Counted from the first letter of the stretch, positions 16,738 to 25,469 are shown. The stretch is DNA of 64,000 nucleotides from Cryobacterium sp. PH29-G1 (GCF_030063365.1 NZ_JASISY010000016.1:1-64000), one strand, 5' to 3'. Notes: generated by a model not told the origin, from the letters alone. Numbers and translations: made by a program.

Positions 16738-17988
16738 TTGCTCGTCGCTGTGGGCGTTTCGCTTTTCGTTCCCGAGGCGAGCAACGTTGCAGGAATGTTC
16801 ATGCTCGGCGGAGCCGTCGTGGGCATCACCATAGTTCCAGTGTCCCTGAGATGGGTTGCTGGCACTCTGATCGGCGTCGGTGCCACTGCGTTTGCCATTG
16901 CGCTTGCCCGCGGCTATTCCTATGCCCCGGGCGAAATACTGTCGGTGAATCAGACGCTGATCGGGATGATTGCCGCGGTGTCGTTCTTGCAACTCATCAC
17001 CCCGCCGGAAAGCTCAGCGCAACCGAGGCTCTCGGGGCGGGCCGCTGTTTGGCGAACCACGGGCGCTGTGCATCTGCTTGGATCCGTGATCAACATGACA
17101 GTGATCAGCTCCGCGGGCGATCATCTCTCACGTAGCAAAGTACTTTCCACCTCCGATGCGCTGTTGATTTCTCGGGCGTTCTCCAGCGGTGCCTTCTGGT
17201 CCCCGTTCTGGGCGGCGTCTGCCGCGGCTCTGGTCTATGCGCCGGAGGCCCGGATCCCCGTGGTGTTCGTATGTGGCGCCGCGCTCGCCTTCCTCGCGAT
17301 TGCGTTCAGCTCGGAATCAACGGCCAGGCTGTTGGGCAGTGAATTGCGTGGCTACCAAGGTTTCGCGCTGACCCGTCAGGTCTTGCAGGTTCCGGTGGTG
17401 ATGGTGGTGCTGATCGTTGTGATCCACTTCCTGGCGCCCGGCCTTGCTGTCGCGAAACTCGTTTTGGTGTGCTCGGTCGCGATCACTGCGGTCGTTCTCT
17501 ACGTGCAAGATTTTGCTGGTGCCACTCGGAAGCTTGCAAATCACGCAGCGCGTCACATCCCGAAATATCAGGGTGAACTGACGCTTTTCGCCGCTGCCGG
17601 GCTTCTGGCGGTGGGGCTGAAAGCATTCCTCTCTGTGACGGCTGTAACACTTCCCTTTAGCAACTTTGGGGTTCTGGAAGCATGGCTTTGCGTCGTGGTT
17701 ATGGTGGCGTTGGCGCTAATCGGCGTGCATCCCGTCGTTTCGATTGCCGCCTTGGCTGCCGTGGTTGCGCAAATGGATCCGGATCCGACGCTCTTTGTGA
17801 TGGCGGCGATAATCGGGTGGGGCTGCTCAGTTGTCGTGGGTCCGCTGTCCGGCCTGTTGATTTATATCAATGGCCGCTATGGGGTAAACAATCTCGCGAT
17901 CGTGCGCGGAAATTTACCGTACGTTGTCTTCATCGTCATTGCCGCCTACCCCTGCCTATTGCTCTGCAACCGACTGATCCAATCGTGA
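16738..17988 (+). CDS. Polytopic membrane protein, possible carboxylate transporter
   Basis: An almost wholly hydrophobic protein of at least 416 residues with about 10-12 membrane helices, so a permease is likely. Motifs such as NQTLIGMIAAVSFLQLITPP and ALALIGVHPVVSIAALAAVV recall ion-transporter superfamily permeases for organic anions, but no family can be named. The true start is unclear. The frame is open from 16687, with IRRRIFGLLLNLL encoded before the TTG used here, and GGGGGAC lies at 16686-16692, so an unusual start codon further left is possible. It sits alone just before the acyl-CoA island and could supply a substrate for it. Confidence 0.6.
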   Translation: MLVAVGVSLFVPEASNVAGMFMLGGAVVGITIVPVSLRWVAGTLIGVGATAFAIALARGYSYAPGEILSVNQTLIGMIAAVSFLQLITPPESSAQPRLSGRAAVWRTTGAVHLLGSVINMTVISSAGDHLSRSKVLSTSDALLISRAFSSGAFWSPFWAASAAALVYAPEARIPVVFVCGAALAFLAIAFSSESTARLLGSELRGYQGFALTRQVLQVPVVMVVLIVVIHFLAPGLAVAKLVLVCSVAITAVVLYVQDFAGATRKLANHAARHIPKYQGELTLFAAAGLLAVGLKAFLSVTAVTLPFSNFGVLEAWLCVVVMVALALIGVHPVVSIAALAAVVAQMDPDPTLFVMAAIIGWGCSVVVGPLSGLLIYINGRYGVNNLAIVRGNLPYVVFIVIAAYPCLLLCNRLIQS

Positions 17989-18075
17989 CACCCCAATCCA
18001 ACCCGGCGTAGCAGCTCGGTTGGGCGGATGAGTGCCGACCTCAGCCGCTACAGTCGCGTGACGATTGGGAAGAAA

Positions 18076-18109
18076 ATCCAATCAATAGTGTGCCAAATGA
18101 GTATTGGAT
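18076..18109 (+). promoter_or_regulatory. Putative operator in the promoter of the acyl-CoA operon
   Basis: Inverted arms ATCCAAT (18076-18082) and ATTGGAT (18103-18109) are separated by 20 bases, upstream of the operon at 18208. GTATTGGA in the right arm also occurs in the spacer of the LysR gene (26453-26460, complement) and in the palindrome before the TAXI gene (27471-27478). It may bind the LysR regulator of the island; this is inference. Confidence 0.35.
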
Positions 18110-18207
18110 AGATCTAAGTAGATCTGGAAGAGTGGGTGCAAGTACAAAGAAGTTCTTCGTTCTTGCGCGTCTAAGCGTTCGACGGTGAACGAGAGCAGGA
18201 GGAAACT

Positions 18208-18978
18208 ATGGCGTTTGTGGTGCAAGAAAAGCGCGGTCAAACGCTCGTTCTAACCTTGAATGATCCTGTCTCCCGCAATGCCGTGGGCACACTGATGCGC
18301 AACGAACTGATAGCGGCTCTCGACAGCGCTAACGCCAACGCTGCGATCCGCGTCATTGTGGTCATAGGTGCCGACGATACGTTCTGCTCGGGTGGAGATT
18401 TGGGAGCCATGCCCCCCTCGGATGAAGCTGATGCCGTAAACCGGCTCAAACGCGTCGAGCTCATGATCCGGTTGCTGACGGAATCTCCCAAAGCGACCAT
18501 AGCGGTTGTCGACGGGTTCGCGGTGGGGTTGGGCGCGAGCCTGGCCTGCGCGTGTGACTACGTATTCGTGACGGAGCAAGGTCGCTTCCTGTTCCCGTTC
18601 ACGCGCCTTGGCCTTATGCCCGACGGTGGCGTCGTTCACAGCCTCGCGGCAAGAACTGGCCACGCCAAGGCCAGACAAGTGCTGCTTGAAGGGCAGACCA
18701 TCGCCGCTGATGAGGCCGTGCGTATTGGGCTGGCGGACTCCGTGTTCCCCCGGAACGAAATCAACGGCGCCGTTTTGACCAAAGCGGAAATGCTGGCCGA
18801 GCGCGCGCCCCTAGCGGTTTCGGCTTTGAAGTCAATCTGCGCGGGGGGGCCAGCGGATCTGGACCACGTGTTCGGTGCTGAACAACGAGCGCAGCCCGTT
18901 CTCTACTTCTCCGACGACTTCGCGGAGGGAAAAGCCGCCTCTAAAGAGCGACGCACTGCAGTCTTCACGGGCAGCTAG
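18208..18978 (+). CDS. Crotonase-fold enzyme, isomerase type (lacks hydratase glutamates)
   Basis: A 256-residue enoyl-CoA hydratase/isomerase superfamily member that binds acyl-CoA (oxyanion-hole motifs FCSGGDL at 59-65 and AVGLGAS around 105-111). The two catalytic Glu of true hydratases are replaced here, by Ser111 in GLGAS and Thr132 in FPFTRLG. It keeps an Asp in LMPDGG (residue 139), the position used by PaaG-type and other enoyl-CoA isomerases. An isomerase role on an unsaturated acyl-CoA is therefore more likely than hydration. GGAGG lies 6 bases before the ATG. It is the first gene of a three-gene operon with a thioesterase and an acyl-CoA dehydrogenase. Confidence 0.85.
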   Translation: MAFVVQEKRGQTLVLTLNDPVSRNAVGTLMRNELIAALDSANANAAIRVIVVIGADDTFCSGGDLGAMPPSDEADAVNRLKRVELMIRLLTESPKATIAVVDGFAVGLGASLACACDYVFVTEQGRFLFPFTRLGLMPDGGVVHSLAARTGHAKARQVLLEGQTIAADEAVRIGLADSVFPRNEINGAVLTKAEMLAERAPLAVSALKSICAGGPADLDHVFGAEQRAQPVLYFSDDFAEGKAASKERRTAVFTGS

Positions 18979-19044
18979 ACCAGCGGTATTCACTTACCTG
19001 ACTGGCACCGTTTTGGACCTTACCGATGGAAGGCACCTATAAAA

Positions 19045-19524
19045 ATGACATCCCCCGCGCCGCAGGTCGACAGCCCTGCGCCAGCCCTCAACACCGCTGC
19101 ACCTGGCTTCAAGTGCGTGATCCCGATCAGATGGTCAGACCAGGACGTCAACGGACATGTGAACAACGCCAGGGTCGTGACCCTGATGGAGGAGGCGCGT
19201 ATCCAATGGCTCAACCAACACGCCGTCGCTGAGGGAATAGATAATTTCACGGCCCCAAAACTCATTGCCGCGCTCAACGTCGAGTACCTCAAACCGATAT
19301 TCCACGGACTGGAGCTGACCGTGGAGATGGCAATCAGCCGCATCGGGAACCGCTCATTCACCATCTCTTACACTGCCTCGCAGGAATCTAACATCGTATT
19401 CCGCGCAAGTACCGTCGTTGTCCCGTTCGACTCCAACGCAGGGAAGGCCCGCACTCTTGTCGAGACGGAACTCAACTATCTGAACAAATACCTCATTAGC
19501 CCGCCTAGGGATGGGCGTTCCTAA
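19045..19524 (+). CDS. Acyl-CoA thioesterase (4-hydroxybenzoyl-CoA thioesterase family)
   Basis: A 159-residue hotdog-fold enzyme that hydrolyses acyl-CoA to acid plus CoA. The family signature IRWSDQDVNGHVNNARVVTLMEEARI at about residues 32-57 includes the catalytic Asp (SDQDVNGHVNN). Helix and strand order (FHGLELTVEMAISRIGNRSFTISY) is typical. Its place between a crotonase and an acyl-CoA dehydrogenase gene suggests it relieves CoA trapping or releases a dead-end intermediate. The spacing of 66 and 69 bp to its neighbours is compatible with one transcript. Confidence 0.85.
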   Translation: MTSPAPQVDSPAPALNTAAPGFKCVIPIRWSDQDVNGHVNNARVVTLMEEARIQWLNQHAVAEGIDNFTAPKLIAALNVEYLKPIFHGLELTVEMAISRIGNRSFTISYTASQESNIVFRASTVVVPFDSNAGKARTLVETELNYLNKYLISPPRDGRS

Positions 19525-19593
19525 GCAGACACGAATCAGCGTGAGCTGGCCTGCTTTCGGCCGTACAACTATCAGAGAATCCAGTGGAGAAAA

Positions 19594-20778
19594 ATGACCG
19601 TTTCGACAGACTTCTATTTGCTTGAAGGTGCGTTGAACGATGAACAACGCACCGTGCAAAACCGTGTGCGTGAGTTCGCCAACCGGGAGGTTCTCCCGAT
19701 CATCAACGACTATTGGGACCGTGCGGCGTTTCCCTTTGAGCTGGTGCCCAAGATCGCTCAGCTGGGCATCATCGGTACCACCATCGAAGGATACGGCTGC
19801 CCCGGAATGAGCCGGCTGGCTTCGGCCCTGGTCTCAATGGAAATGTCTCGAGTCGACGGCAGCGTCAACACGTTCTTGAGCGTTCAGTCTGGCTTGACAA
19901 TGGGCTCTATTGCTCTGTTGGGTGACGAGGACCAGAAGAATCGTTGGCTCCCCGACATGGCATCTCTGGACAAAATCGGCTCTTTTGCGTTGACGGAACC
20001 CAACCATGGATCCGACTCCGTCGCTTTGGAGACCACCGCCCGCAGGGACGGGGACTATTGGGTGCTCAATGGGAGCAAGCGGTGGATTGGCAACGCTAAT
20101 TTCGCCGACATCGTTGTCATTTGGGCTCGTGACGAGGCCGATAACAAGGTCAAAGGCTTTGTGATGGAGAAAAATTCTGACGGAACATATCCAGATGGTT
20201 ACACCACCGATTTGATCACGGGCAAGATCGGGAAGCGTGCCATCATGCAACCGGACGTCTACATAAAGAACCTTCGGATCCCCGCCGATAACCGTCTTGC
20301 CGAATCATCGGGCTTTAAAGATGTCGGGCGAGTTCTCATGGCGACGCGCGGAAACGCATCCTGGGAGTCACTGGGCCATGCGATGGCCGCCTACGAGGCA
20401 GCAGCGAGCTATGCCAAGGAAAGAATCCAGTTCGGCAAGCCCATTGCCAGCTACCAGCTCGTGCAGAACAAGCTCGCCAACATGCTTTCAGAGCTCACGG
20501 CCATGCAACTCATCTGCTTCCGCATCACCGAGCTTCAGGAACAAGGCCGTCTCACCGGACCGATGTCCTCCATGGCGAAGATGCACACCGCTCAGAAAGG
20601 CAGATGGATCTGTGCCGAAGCTAGGGACGTCTTGGGGGGCAACGGCCTCTTGCTGGAATACCAGGTGGCTCGCCACCTAACGGATATGGAAGTTGTCCAC
20701 ACCTATGAGGGGACCGATTCCATTCAGTCACTGATCGTGGGTCGAGAGATCACCGGCATATCAGCCTTCAGCAGTTAG
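19594..20778 (+). CDS. Acyl-CoA dehydrogenase, glutaryl-CoA-dehydrogenase-like
   Basis: A 394-residue FAD enzyme that oxidises an acyl-CoA to the 2-enoyl-CoA. N-terminal helices, FALTEPNHGSDS (flavin contact), WIGNANFAD, RIQFGKPIASYQLVQNKLA and the catalytic base in HTYEGTDSI (E372) are all present. The C-terminal half (ARDVLGGNGLLLEYQVARH, LIVGREITGISAF) most resembles glutaryl-CoA dehydrogenases. In those enzymes an Arg (R94, human mature numbering) binds the distal carboxylate and is needed for decarboxylation; the aligned residue here is Asn92 (DGSVNTFLSVQS). The substrate is thus unlikely to be glutaryl-CoA; another carboxylate, perhaps cyclic or branched, is possible. Confidence 0.88.
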   Translation: MTVSTDFYLLEGALNDEQRTVQNRVREFANREVLPIINDYWDRAAFPFELVPKIAQLGIIGTTIEGYGCPGMSRLASALVSMEMSRVDGSVNTFLSVQSGLTMGSIALLGDEDQKNRWLPDMASLDKIGSFALTEPNHGSDSVALETTARRDGDYWVLNGSKRWIGNANFADIVVIWARDEADNKVKGFVMEKNSDGTYPDGYTTDLITGKIGKRAIMQPDVYIKNLRIPADNRLAESSGFKDVGRVLMATRGNASWESLGHAMAAYEAAASYAKERIQFGKPIASYQLVQNKLANMLSELTAMQLICFRITELQEQGRLTGPMSSMAKMHTAQKGRWICAEARDVLGGNGLLLEYQVARHLTDMEVVHTYEGTDSIQSLIVGREITGISAFSS

Positions 20779-20820
20779 CCAGCAGTACCGCAAGCATCCC
20801 GGCATTCGCTCGAACAAGTC

Positions 20821-20896
20821 GGCCACCCGCCGCTTTCCCGTCTTGACTTCTGTACCGTCACCGGTCAGAGACAAAGATGGAAAGCGGCGGGCGGCC
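20821..20896. terminator. Long inverted repeat between convergent operons
   Basis: GGCCACCCGCCGCTTTCC (20821-20838) and its complement at 20879-20896 pair at 17 of 18 positions, with 40 bases between that can form a smaller internal stem. It lies between the stop codons of two convergent operons and is probably a bidirectional terminator or an antisense-insulating structure. There is no clear U-run. Confidence 0.55.
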
Positions 20897-20941
20897 GTTT
20901 GCGCGATCCGAAGTGCCACACCTATCGCGCGGGCACCATCG

Positions 20942-21817
20942 TTACCAGGTGAAGAAGCCCTGACCTGACTTGCGTCCGAGCTCGCCGTTGGCCACCATGT
21001 CGCGCAGAATCTGCGGCGGGGTGAAGCGCTCCCCGAGCGTGGAGGCGAGGTATTCGGCGATGCCGAGCCGCACGTCGAGTCCTACGATATCCGTGGTTCT
21101 CAACGGACCGATCGGGTGTTTGTAGCCGAGCGTCATTGCGGCGTCAATGTCTTCTGCCGAGGCGACTCCGTCTTCGACCATGCGCATCGCCTCAAGCGCA
21201 ATCATCACTCCGAGTCGGGAAGAGGCGAATCCTGGTGCGTCATGCACGACGACGGGAGTCTTGTTCAGCGCCGAGACCCAACCCGTGGATGCTGCCGCCA
21301 GTTCGGGCGAGGTCATCTTCCCGAGAACAACTTCGATCAACAAGGACGCGGGGACCGGATTGAAGAAGTGCAGCCCGCAGAACTGGCCGGGTCTTGCGAG
21401 TTTTTCCGCCAACTTGTCCACGGATAGCGAGGAGGTATTCGTGGCGAGGTAGGCATCTGTCGGCAGCTGTGCCTCGACCCGGGTCAGTGCCTCGGCTTTC
21501 AACGTGAAATCCTCGGGGACGGCCTCGACGACAAGCCCCATCGTGGCGAAGGACGCATAGTCAGTAGAAACCGATATTCGGGCCCGAAGAGCTTCTAGAG
21601 ACTCCGTCGTCGTGCCTCTTTCCACGCTTTTGGCCAGCGACGCGTCCAAGCGTTCGATGGCAGCTTGGGCGGCGAAGTCATCCCGTTCGACGACGACGAC
21701 AATGCTGCCGGCCGTGCAGAAAGCGTGGGCGATGCCTGCTCCCATACGCCCGCCGCCAAGTACGCCGACGCGTGCGGGAACAGAGGGGCCGGAAGTCTCC
21801 GGAACCGATTCAGTCAT
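20942..21817 (-). CDS. 3-hydroxyacyl-CoA dehydrogenase (NAD)
   Basis: A 291-residue soluble beta-oxidation enzyme that oxidises 3-hydroxyacyl-CoA to 3-oxoacyl-CoA. The N-terminal Rossmann motif is VGVLGGGRMGAGIAHAF (about residues 17-33). The catalytic His is in GLHFFNPVP (about 142-150), with the partner Glu in LIEVVLGK and ALNKTPVVVHDAPGFASSRL beyond. The C-terminal domain has the usual DIDAAMTLGYKHPIGPL and KSGQGFFTW ends, as in 3-hydroxybutyryl-CoA dehydrogenases. Its ATG overlaps the stop of the enoyl-CoA hydratase gene by 4 bases, so the two are translationally coupled. It is the last gene of the six-gene CoA-transferase operon. Confidence 0.9.
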   Translation of the reverse strand: MTESVPETSGPSVPARVGVLGGGRMGAGIAHAFCTAGSIVVVVERDDFAAQAAIERLDASLAKSVERGTTTESLEALRARISVSTDYASFATMGLVVEAVPEDFTLKAEALTRVEAQLPTDAYLATNTSSLSVDKLAEKLARPGQFCGLHFFNPVPASLLIEVVLGKMTSPELAAASTGWVSALNKTPVVVHDAPGFASSRLGVMIALEAMRMVEDGVASAEDIDAAMTLGYKHPIGPLRTTDIVGLDVRLGIAEYLASTLGERFTPPQILRDMVANGELGRKSGQGFFTW

Positions 21818-22602
21818 GATTTCTTCTTCCTGTCCAGAAACTTCTGCATGCGATCAAACTTGGCCTCCGACTCGAAGAGCACTGCCTGAGCCAACTGGTC
21901 AATCATCGGGTGGGATTCGGCCGGGGCGGTGAATACAGATTTAGTGATTCGGGTCGCCAGCGGGTCCTGCTTGCTGATTCGGTCGGCCAGTGCGTTGGCG
22001 GCATCCATAAGGGCATCCGGTTCGTGTATTTCGGTGATCAAATTCACGGCGAGCGCCTCGCCGGCACTCAGGATTCGTCCGGTGAGCAAAATTTCCTTGG
22101 CCACCGGCTCGCCGACGAGTTCTTTTAGCCGCCAGGATGCGCCGGCTGCGGCGAGGATGCCGAGGCCCGTTTCCGGGTTGCCGATCTTCACCGATGGAGT
22201 TCCGATTCGAAAGTCCGCGGCATAGGCGAGTTCGGCGCCGCCACCGAGGGCGTAGCCGTCGAGAGCGGCGATGACCGGCATCGGCAGTTTTGCGATCCGG
22301 GAAAAGAGGGTGGAGTTGATGCCGGCCAGAGCATCGTCTCGGCGTCGTTCTCGCAACTGCCGGATATCCGCGCCGGAAGCAAAGATGCCCCCGGACCCGG
22401 AAAGGATCAATGTCCTGGGATCCGCCTCGAGCACGGCACAAACTGCGTGCAGCTCGTCGATCATCGTTTGGTCGATCGCGTTGCGGACATGCGGTCTGTA
22501 TAGCTGGACGTGGATTCGGTCGTGCTGCTCATTGACCAGTAGGGCCGTGAAATTGGTGTCGTCGAATGATGGGGTGGGGCGCTGTGCCGTGTCGCGGCCC
22601 AC
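21814..22602 (-). CDS. Enoyl-CoA hydratase (crotonase)
   Basis: A 262-residue crotonase-fold enzyme that adds water to 2-enoyl-CoA. Both catalytic glutamates of the family are present: GGGAELAYAAD and GNPETGLG. The oxyanion hole is at FASGADIR and DGYALGGG. Unlike its paralogue at 18208, this is therefore a canonical hydratase. I used the GTG at 22602, which overlaps the thiolase stop (TAGTG); an in-frame codon 48 bases upstream lies inside the thiolase gene. The 3' end overlaps the next gene by 4 bases. Tight packing indicates coupled translation in the degradative operon. Confidence 0.88.
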   Translation of the reverse strand: MGRDTAQRPTPSFDDTNFTALLVNEQHDRIHVQLYRPHVRNAIDQTMIDELHAVCAVLEADPRTLILSGSGGIFASGADIRQLRERRRDDALAGINSTLFSRIAKLPMPVIAALDGYALGGGAELAYAADFRIGTPSVKIGNPETGLGILAAAGASWRLKELVGEPVAKEILLTGRILSAGEALAVNLITEIHEPDALMDAANALADRISKQDPLATRITKSVFTAPAESHPMIDQLAQAVLFESEAKFDRMQKFLDRKKKS

Positions 22603-23786
22603 TAGACGCGCTCGATTAACAAAGATGTTCCCTGACCGACGCCGACGCACAGCGTGGCCAAGCCGATCTTGGCGTTCTCGCGTTCCATCCGGCCCAACAG
22701 CGTGATCACGATGCGCGAGCCCGATGATCCCAACGGATGGCCGGTGGCTATTGCGCCGCCGTCGCGGTTGACGATCTCCTCATCTAATCCCAAACGGCGC
22801 ATCACGCCCAAAGATTGGGTCGCGAAGGCTTCGTTCAGTTCGACGGCGCCGAGGTCGTTCACGGACAACCCGGTGCGGGCGAGAACCTTCTTGGTTGCCG
22901 AAACCGGGCCCAGACCCATCACTTCCGGCGCAACCCCGGTAGAAGCGCCATCGAGGATCCTAGCGCGGGCCGTTAAGCCGAGTCTTTCGATCGCGGCCTC
23001 GCTGGCAATGATGATCGCCGAGGCGCCGTCGTTGAGCGAGCTGGCGTTGCCTGCGGTGACAATACCGCCGGGCTTCACGACCGACCGGAGCCTAGACAAT
23101 GACTCCATCGACGTGTCCCGGCGGGGGCCTTCATCGACCTCGACGAGGCCCTTCTTTGTCTCGACGCCAATAATCTCCGGCGCCAGCCGTCCCGCGTCGA
23201 TGGCGTCGATGGCGCGTTGATGTGAGCGCAGTGCGAAGGCATCGGCATCTTCGCGGGTGATTCCTTCGACCGTGGCAACTTCCTCCGCGGTCTCCGGCAT
23301 TGAATACGTCGTCTTGTCCTGAGAGCTGAATACCGGGTTGATGAAGCGCCAGCCGATCGAAGTATCGAAGACCTCCCCGGGCTTAGCGAAGGCCTTCTCC
23401 GGCTTTGCCATCACCCAGGGGGCGCGGCTCATCGATTCCACTCCGCCCGCGACGACGATGTCGGCTGCACCGGACTTCACCATGTGCGAGGCCATGATGA
23501 TGGCCGACAGGCCCGAGGCACAGAGCCGGTTGACCGTGATTCCCGGAATGGAATCGGGGAAGGCAGCCAGTAACGTGGCCATCCGCGCCACATTGCGGTT
23601 CTCTTCGCCGCCGCCATTGGCATTGCCCAGGATGATTTCTTCGATTAGCGCGGGCTCAAGACCGGCCCGCGAGACGGTCTCCTTAAGTACCAGCGCCGCC
23701 AAATCATCGGGCCGCACACCCGACAGCGCTCCGCCGTAGCGACCAACCGGGGTGCGAACCCCTCCCACCAAAAAGGCCTCAGCCAT
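22602..23786 (-). CDS. Acetyl-CoA acyltransferase (thiolase)
   Basis: A 394-residue thiolase II family enzyme that cleaves 3-oxoacyl-CoA with CoA to give acetyl-CoA. The nucleophilic Cys is in NRLCASGLSAI (about residue 90), the His in GHPLGSSGSR (about 349) and the second Cys in TLCVGVGQGTSL near the C-terminus. GMESMSRAPWVM-type loop GGVESMSRAPW is present. The N-terminal VGGVRTPVGRYGGALSGVRPDDL is characteristic of PcaF/PaaJ-like degradative thiolases. It sits between the SDR and hydratase genes in one operon and supplies the last step of the beta-oxidation cycle. Confidence 0.9.
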   Translation of the reverse strand: MAEAFLVGGVRTPVGRYGGALSGVRPDDLAALVLKETVSRAGLEPALIEEIILGNANGGGEENRNVARMATLLAAFPDSIPGITVNRLCASGLSAIIMASHMVKSGAADIVVAGGVESMSRAPWVMAKPEKAFAKPGEVFDTSIGWRFINPVFSSQDKTTYSMPETAEEVATVEGITREDADAFALRSHQRAIDAIDAGRLAPEIIGVETKKGLVEVDEGPRRDTSMESLSRLRSVVKPGGIVTAGNASSLNDGASAIIIASEAAIERLGLTARARILDGASTGVAPEVMGLGPVSATKKVLARTGLSVNDLGAVELNEAFATQSLGVMRRLGLDEEIVNRDGGAIATGHPLGSSGSRIVITLLGRMERENAKIGLATLCVGVGQGTSLLIERV

Positions 23787-23856
23787 GCGAATTCTCCTTT
23801 GCTCAGTGCGTTTCGTATCGGGACAGTGTTTTGCGGAACGAGGCTCGTGCTGGCCC

Positions 23857-24639
23857 CTAATGCGTCCCGAGTTGACGGCCGCCGTCGATGATCAGGTTGG
23901 TTCCCGTGACGTAGGCGGCGTAGTCGCTCAATAGATATGCACAAGCATTGGCAATCTCTTGCTTCTCAGCGAGCCTGCCCATGGGGATGGCTTTCAGATG
24001 CCCGGCCAACTCGTCGGGAGAACCGTACAACGCATCAACCCCGCCGGTGTCTTTGGTGAGTCCAGGGGAGACGATATTTAAGCGGATGCCGTGGTGGGCC
24101 CAAGCCGCAGCGAGAGACTTGGTCATCGTTATTACACCGCTTTTTGCGCTGGCCGAATGCACCGTGCTTGCGCTGCCCGTAGCGGCCGCGGTCGTTCCAA
24201 TATTGACCACGGATAGTGGTCCACCGGTTTCAATGGCCACTCGGGCCACTGCCTGGGTGACATTCCAAGTGCCGGTGAGTACGATTTCGACGACGCTTCG
24301 CCATCCGTTGGGGCTCAGTTCCAGCGGATCCACGCGAAAGTTACCGGCGGCATTATTGACGAGCAAATTGATCTGGCCGAGGTCTTGGCCGATTTTTTCG
24401 ATGGTGGATTGGATTTCGACGTTGTCGCGCACGTCCACGCTGTAACCGCGGACGGTGTGGCCAAGCGCGGTGAGCTGGTCCACGGCGCTGTCTAAACGCT
24501 CCTGGTTTCGCCCGAGAATGGCGACATTAGCGCCCATCTCTGCGAGACCGAGGGCGATTGAGAGTCCGATTCCGCTGCTGCCACCAGTGACGAGTGCGGT
24601 TTGGCCATGAAAAGTATTGGAGTTTAACATTGTGTGCAT
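23857..24639 (-). CDS. SDR of the 2,4-dienoyl-CoA reductase (DECR/IpdF-like) type
   Basis: A 260-residue Rossmann-fold oxidoreductase. TGGSSGIGLSIA is the cofactor loop, and NNAAGNF (around residue 92) is a hallmark of dienoyl-CoA reductases. The usual Tyr-x3-Lys of classical SDRs is replaced by the DECR-like HSASAKSGV around 155-163. It would reduce a conjugated dienoyl-CoA with NADPH or act on a related ring-derived thioester. An earlier in-frame start would run into the CoA-transferase gene; the ATG at 24639 has GGAG upstream. It is 23 bases downstream of the CoA-transferase beta gene in the operon. Confidence 0.85.
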   Translation of the reverse strand: MHTMLNSNTFHGQTALVTGGSSGIGLSIALGLAEMGANVAILGRNQERLDSAVDQLTALGHTVRGYSVDVRDNVEIQSTIEKIGQDLGQINLLVNNAAGNFRVDPLELSPNGWRSVVEIVLTGTWNVTQAVARVAIETGGPLSVVNIGTTAAATGSASTVHSASAKSGVITMTKSLAAAWAHHGIRLNIVSPGLTKDTGGVDALYGSPDELAGHLKAIPMGRLAEKQEIANACAYLLSDYAAYVTGTNLIIDGGRQLGTH

Positions 24640-24662
24640 AAAGTCAGTTGCTCCTGATGTGG

Positions 24663-25469
24663 TTAGCGTAAATACACTCTGGTCGGGTCGATATCCTCCC
24701 GGAGGAGACGAAGTTCCTCCGCGGTCGGAGCGGCGGTTACCGTGATGTGCTCCATAAGTTTCAGCGGCCATCCAGTTGCGGCCTGAACCTGCTCAACGGT
24801 GACCCCTTCGTGCACGGATGCCAGGCAGAGTTCGCCCGTGTTATCCGCTTTGAGCACGCCGAGATCGGTAATGACGGTCGAGACGCCGAGGCCACGTGTT
24901 GGTACTTTTGGCGCGGCCAGCCGTGCCGCTCTGAGCGAGGGGCTGGTACAGAAATCGAGCTCATTCACAAAAGAGGTGAGGTTATGCCGACGCAATACGA
25001 CGAAGACTTCGTGAGAATTGGACATGACTTCCACGGCGCCCCCGGATCCGGGCAACCGAACAATTGGTTCCTCCCACGGTCCAATCACGCTCGTGTTGAG
25101 GCTTCCAAAACGGTCTATTTGTGCGGCGCCCAAGAAGCCGACGTCTATCCATCCCCCCTGCAATACGTAGCCGAAGAGAACGGGCATGGTGAGTATTGCT
25201 TCGGCTCCCGTTGCCAATGAGGCGTCGGCGATGGTTTCGGGAAGCCGTGGGGGATGAGCGCCACACACACCGGACTCATAGACCTGCTCGATATCGGGAG
25301 ACGACGATTTTTGGGCCAGAGCGACGGCCAGTGTCGGCAATCCGATGCCGGCGAAAACTCGACGCTTGCCCTGAAGGAGACGGCAGCTAACGACGGTGAG
25401 AAGTTCACTCGCGGTATAGGCGGCTGGTGTCGCGGTGGTCGTGTTGTCGGTTTGTATCGCGGTGATCAT
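24663..25469 (-). CDS. Family I CoA-transferase, beta subunit
   Basis: A 268-residue subunit of a heteromeric acid:CoA transferase. The segment QVYESGVCGAHPPRL (about residues 61-76) carries the Glu of the E-S/N-G motif that forms the enzyme-CoA thioester. GYVLQGGWIDVGFLGAAQIDRFGSLNTS and RLPGSGGAVEVMS are conserved in glutaconate- and IpdB-like subunits. With the alpha subunit it would move CoA from a donor such as succinyl- or acetyl-CoA to the incoming acid, which avoids ATP use. Its start overlaps the alpha stop by 4 bases. Confidence 0.87.
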   Translation of the reverse strand: MITAIQTDNTTTATPAAYTASELLTVVSCRLLQGKRRVFAGIGLPTLAVALAQKSSSPDIEQVYESGVCGAHPPRLPETIADASLATGAEAILTMPVLFGYVLQGGWIDVGFLGAAQIDRFGSLNTSVIGPWEEPIVRLPGSGGAVEVMSNSHEVFVVLRRHNLTSFVNELDFCTSPSLRAARLAAPKVPTRGLGVSTVITDLGVLKADNTGELCLASVHEGVTVEQVQAATGWPLKLMEHITVTAAPTAEELRLLREDIDPTRVYLR

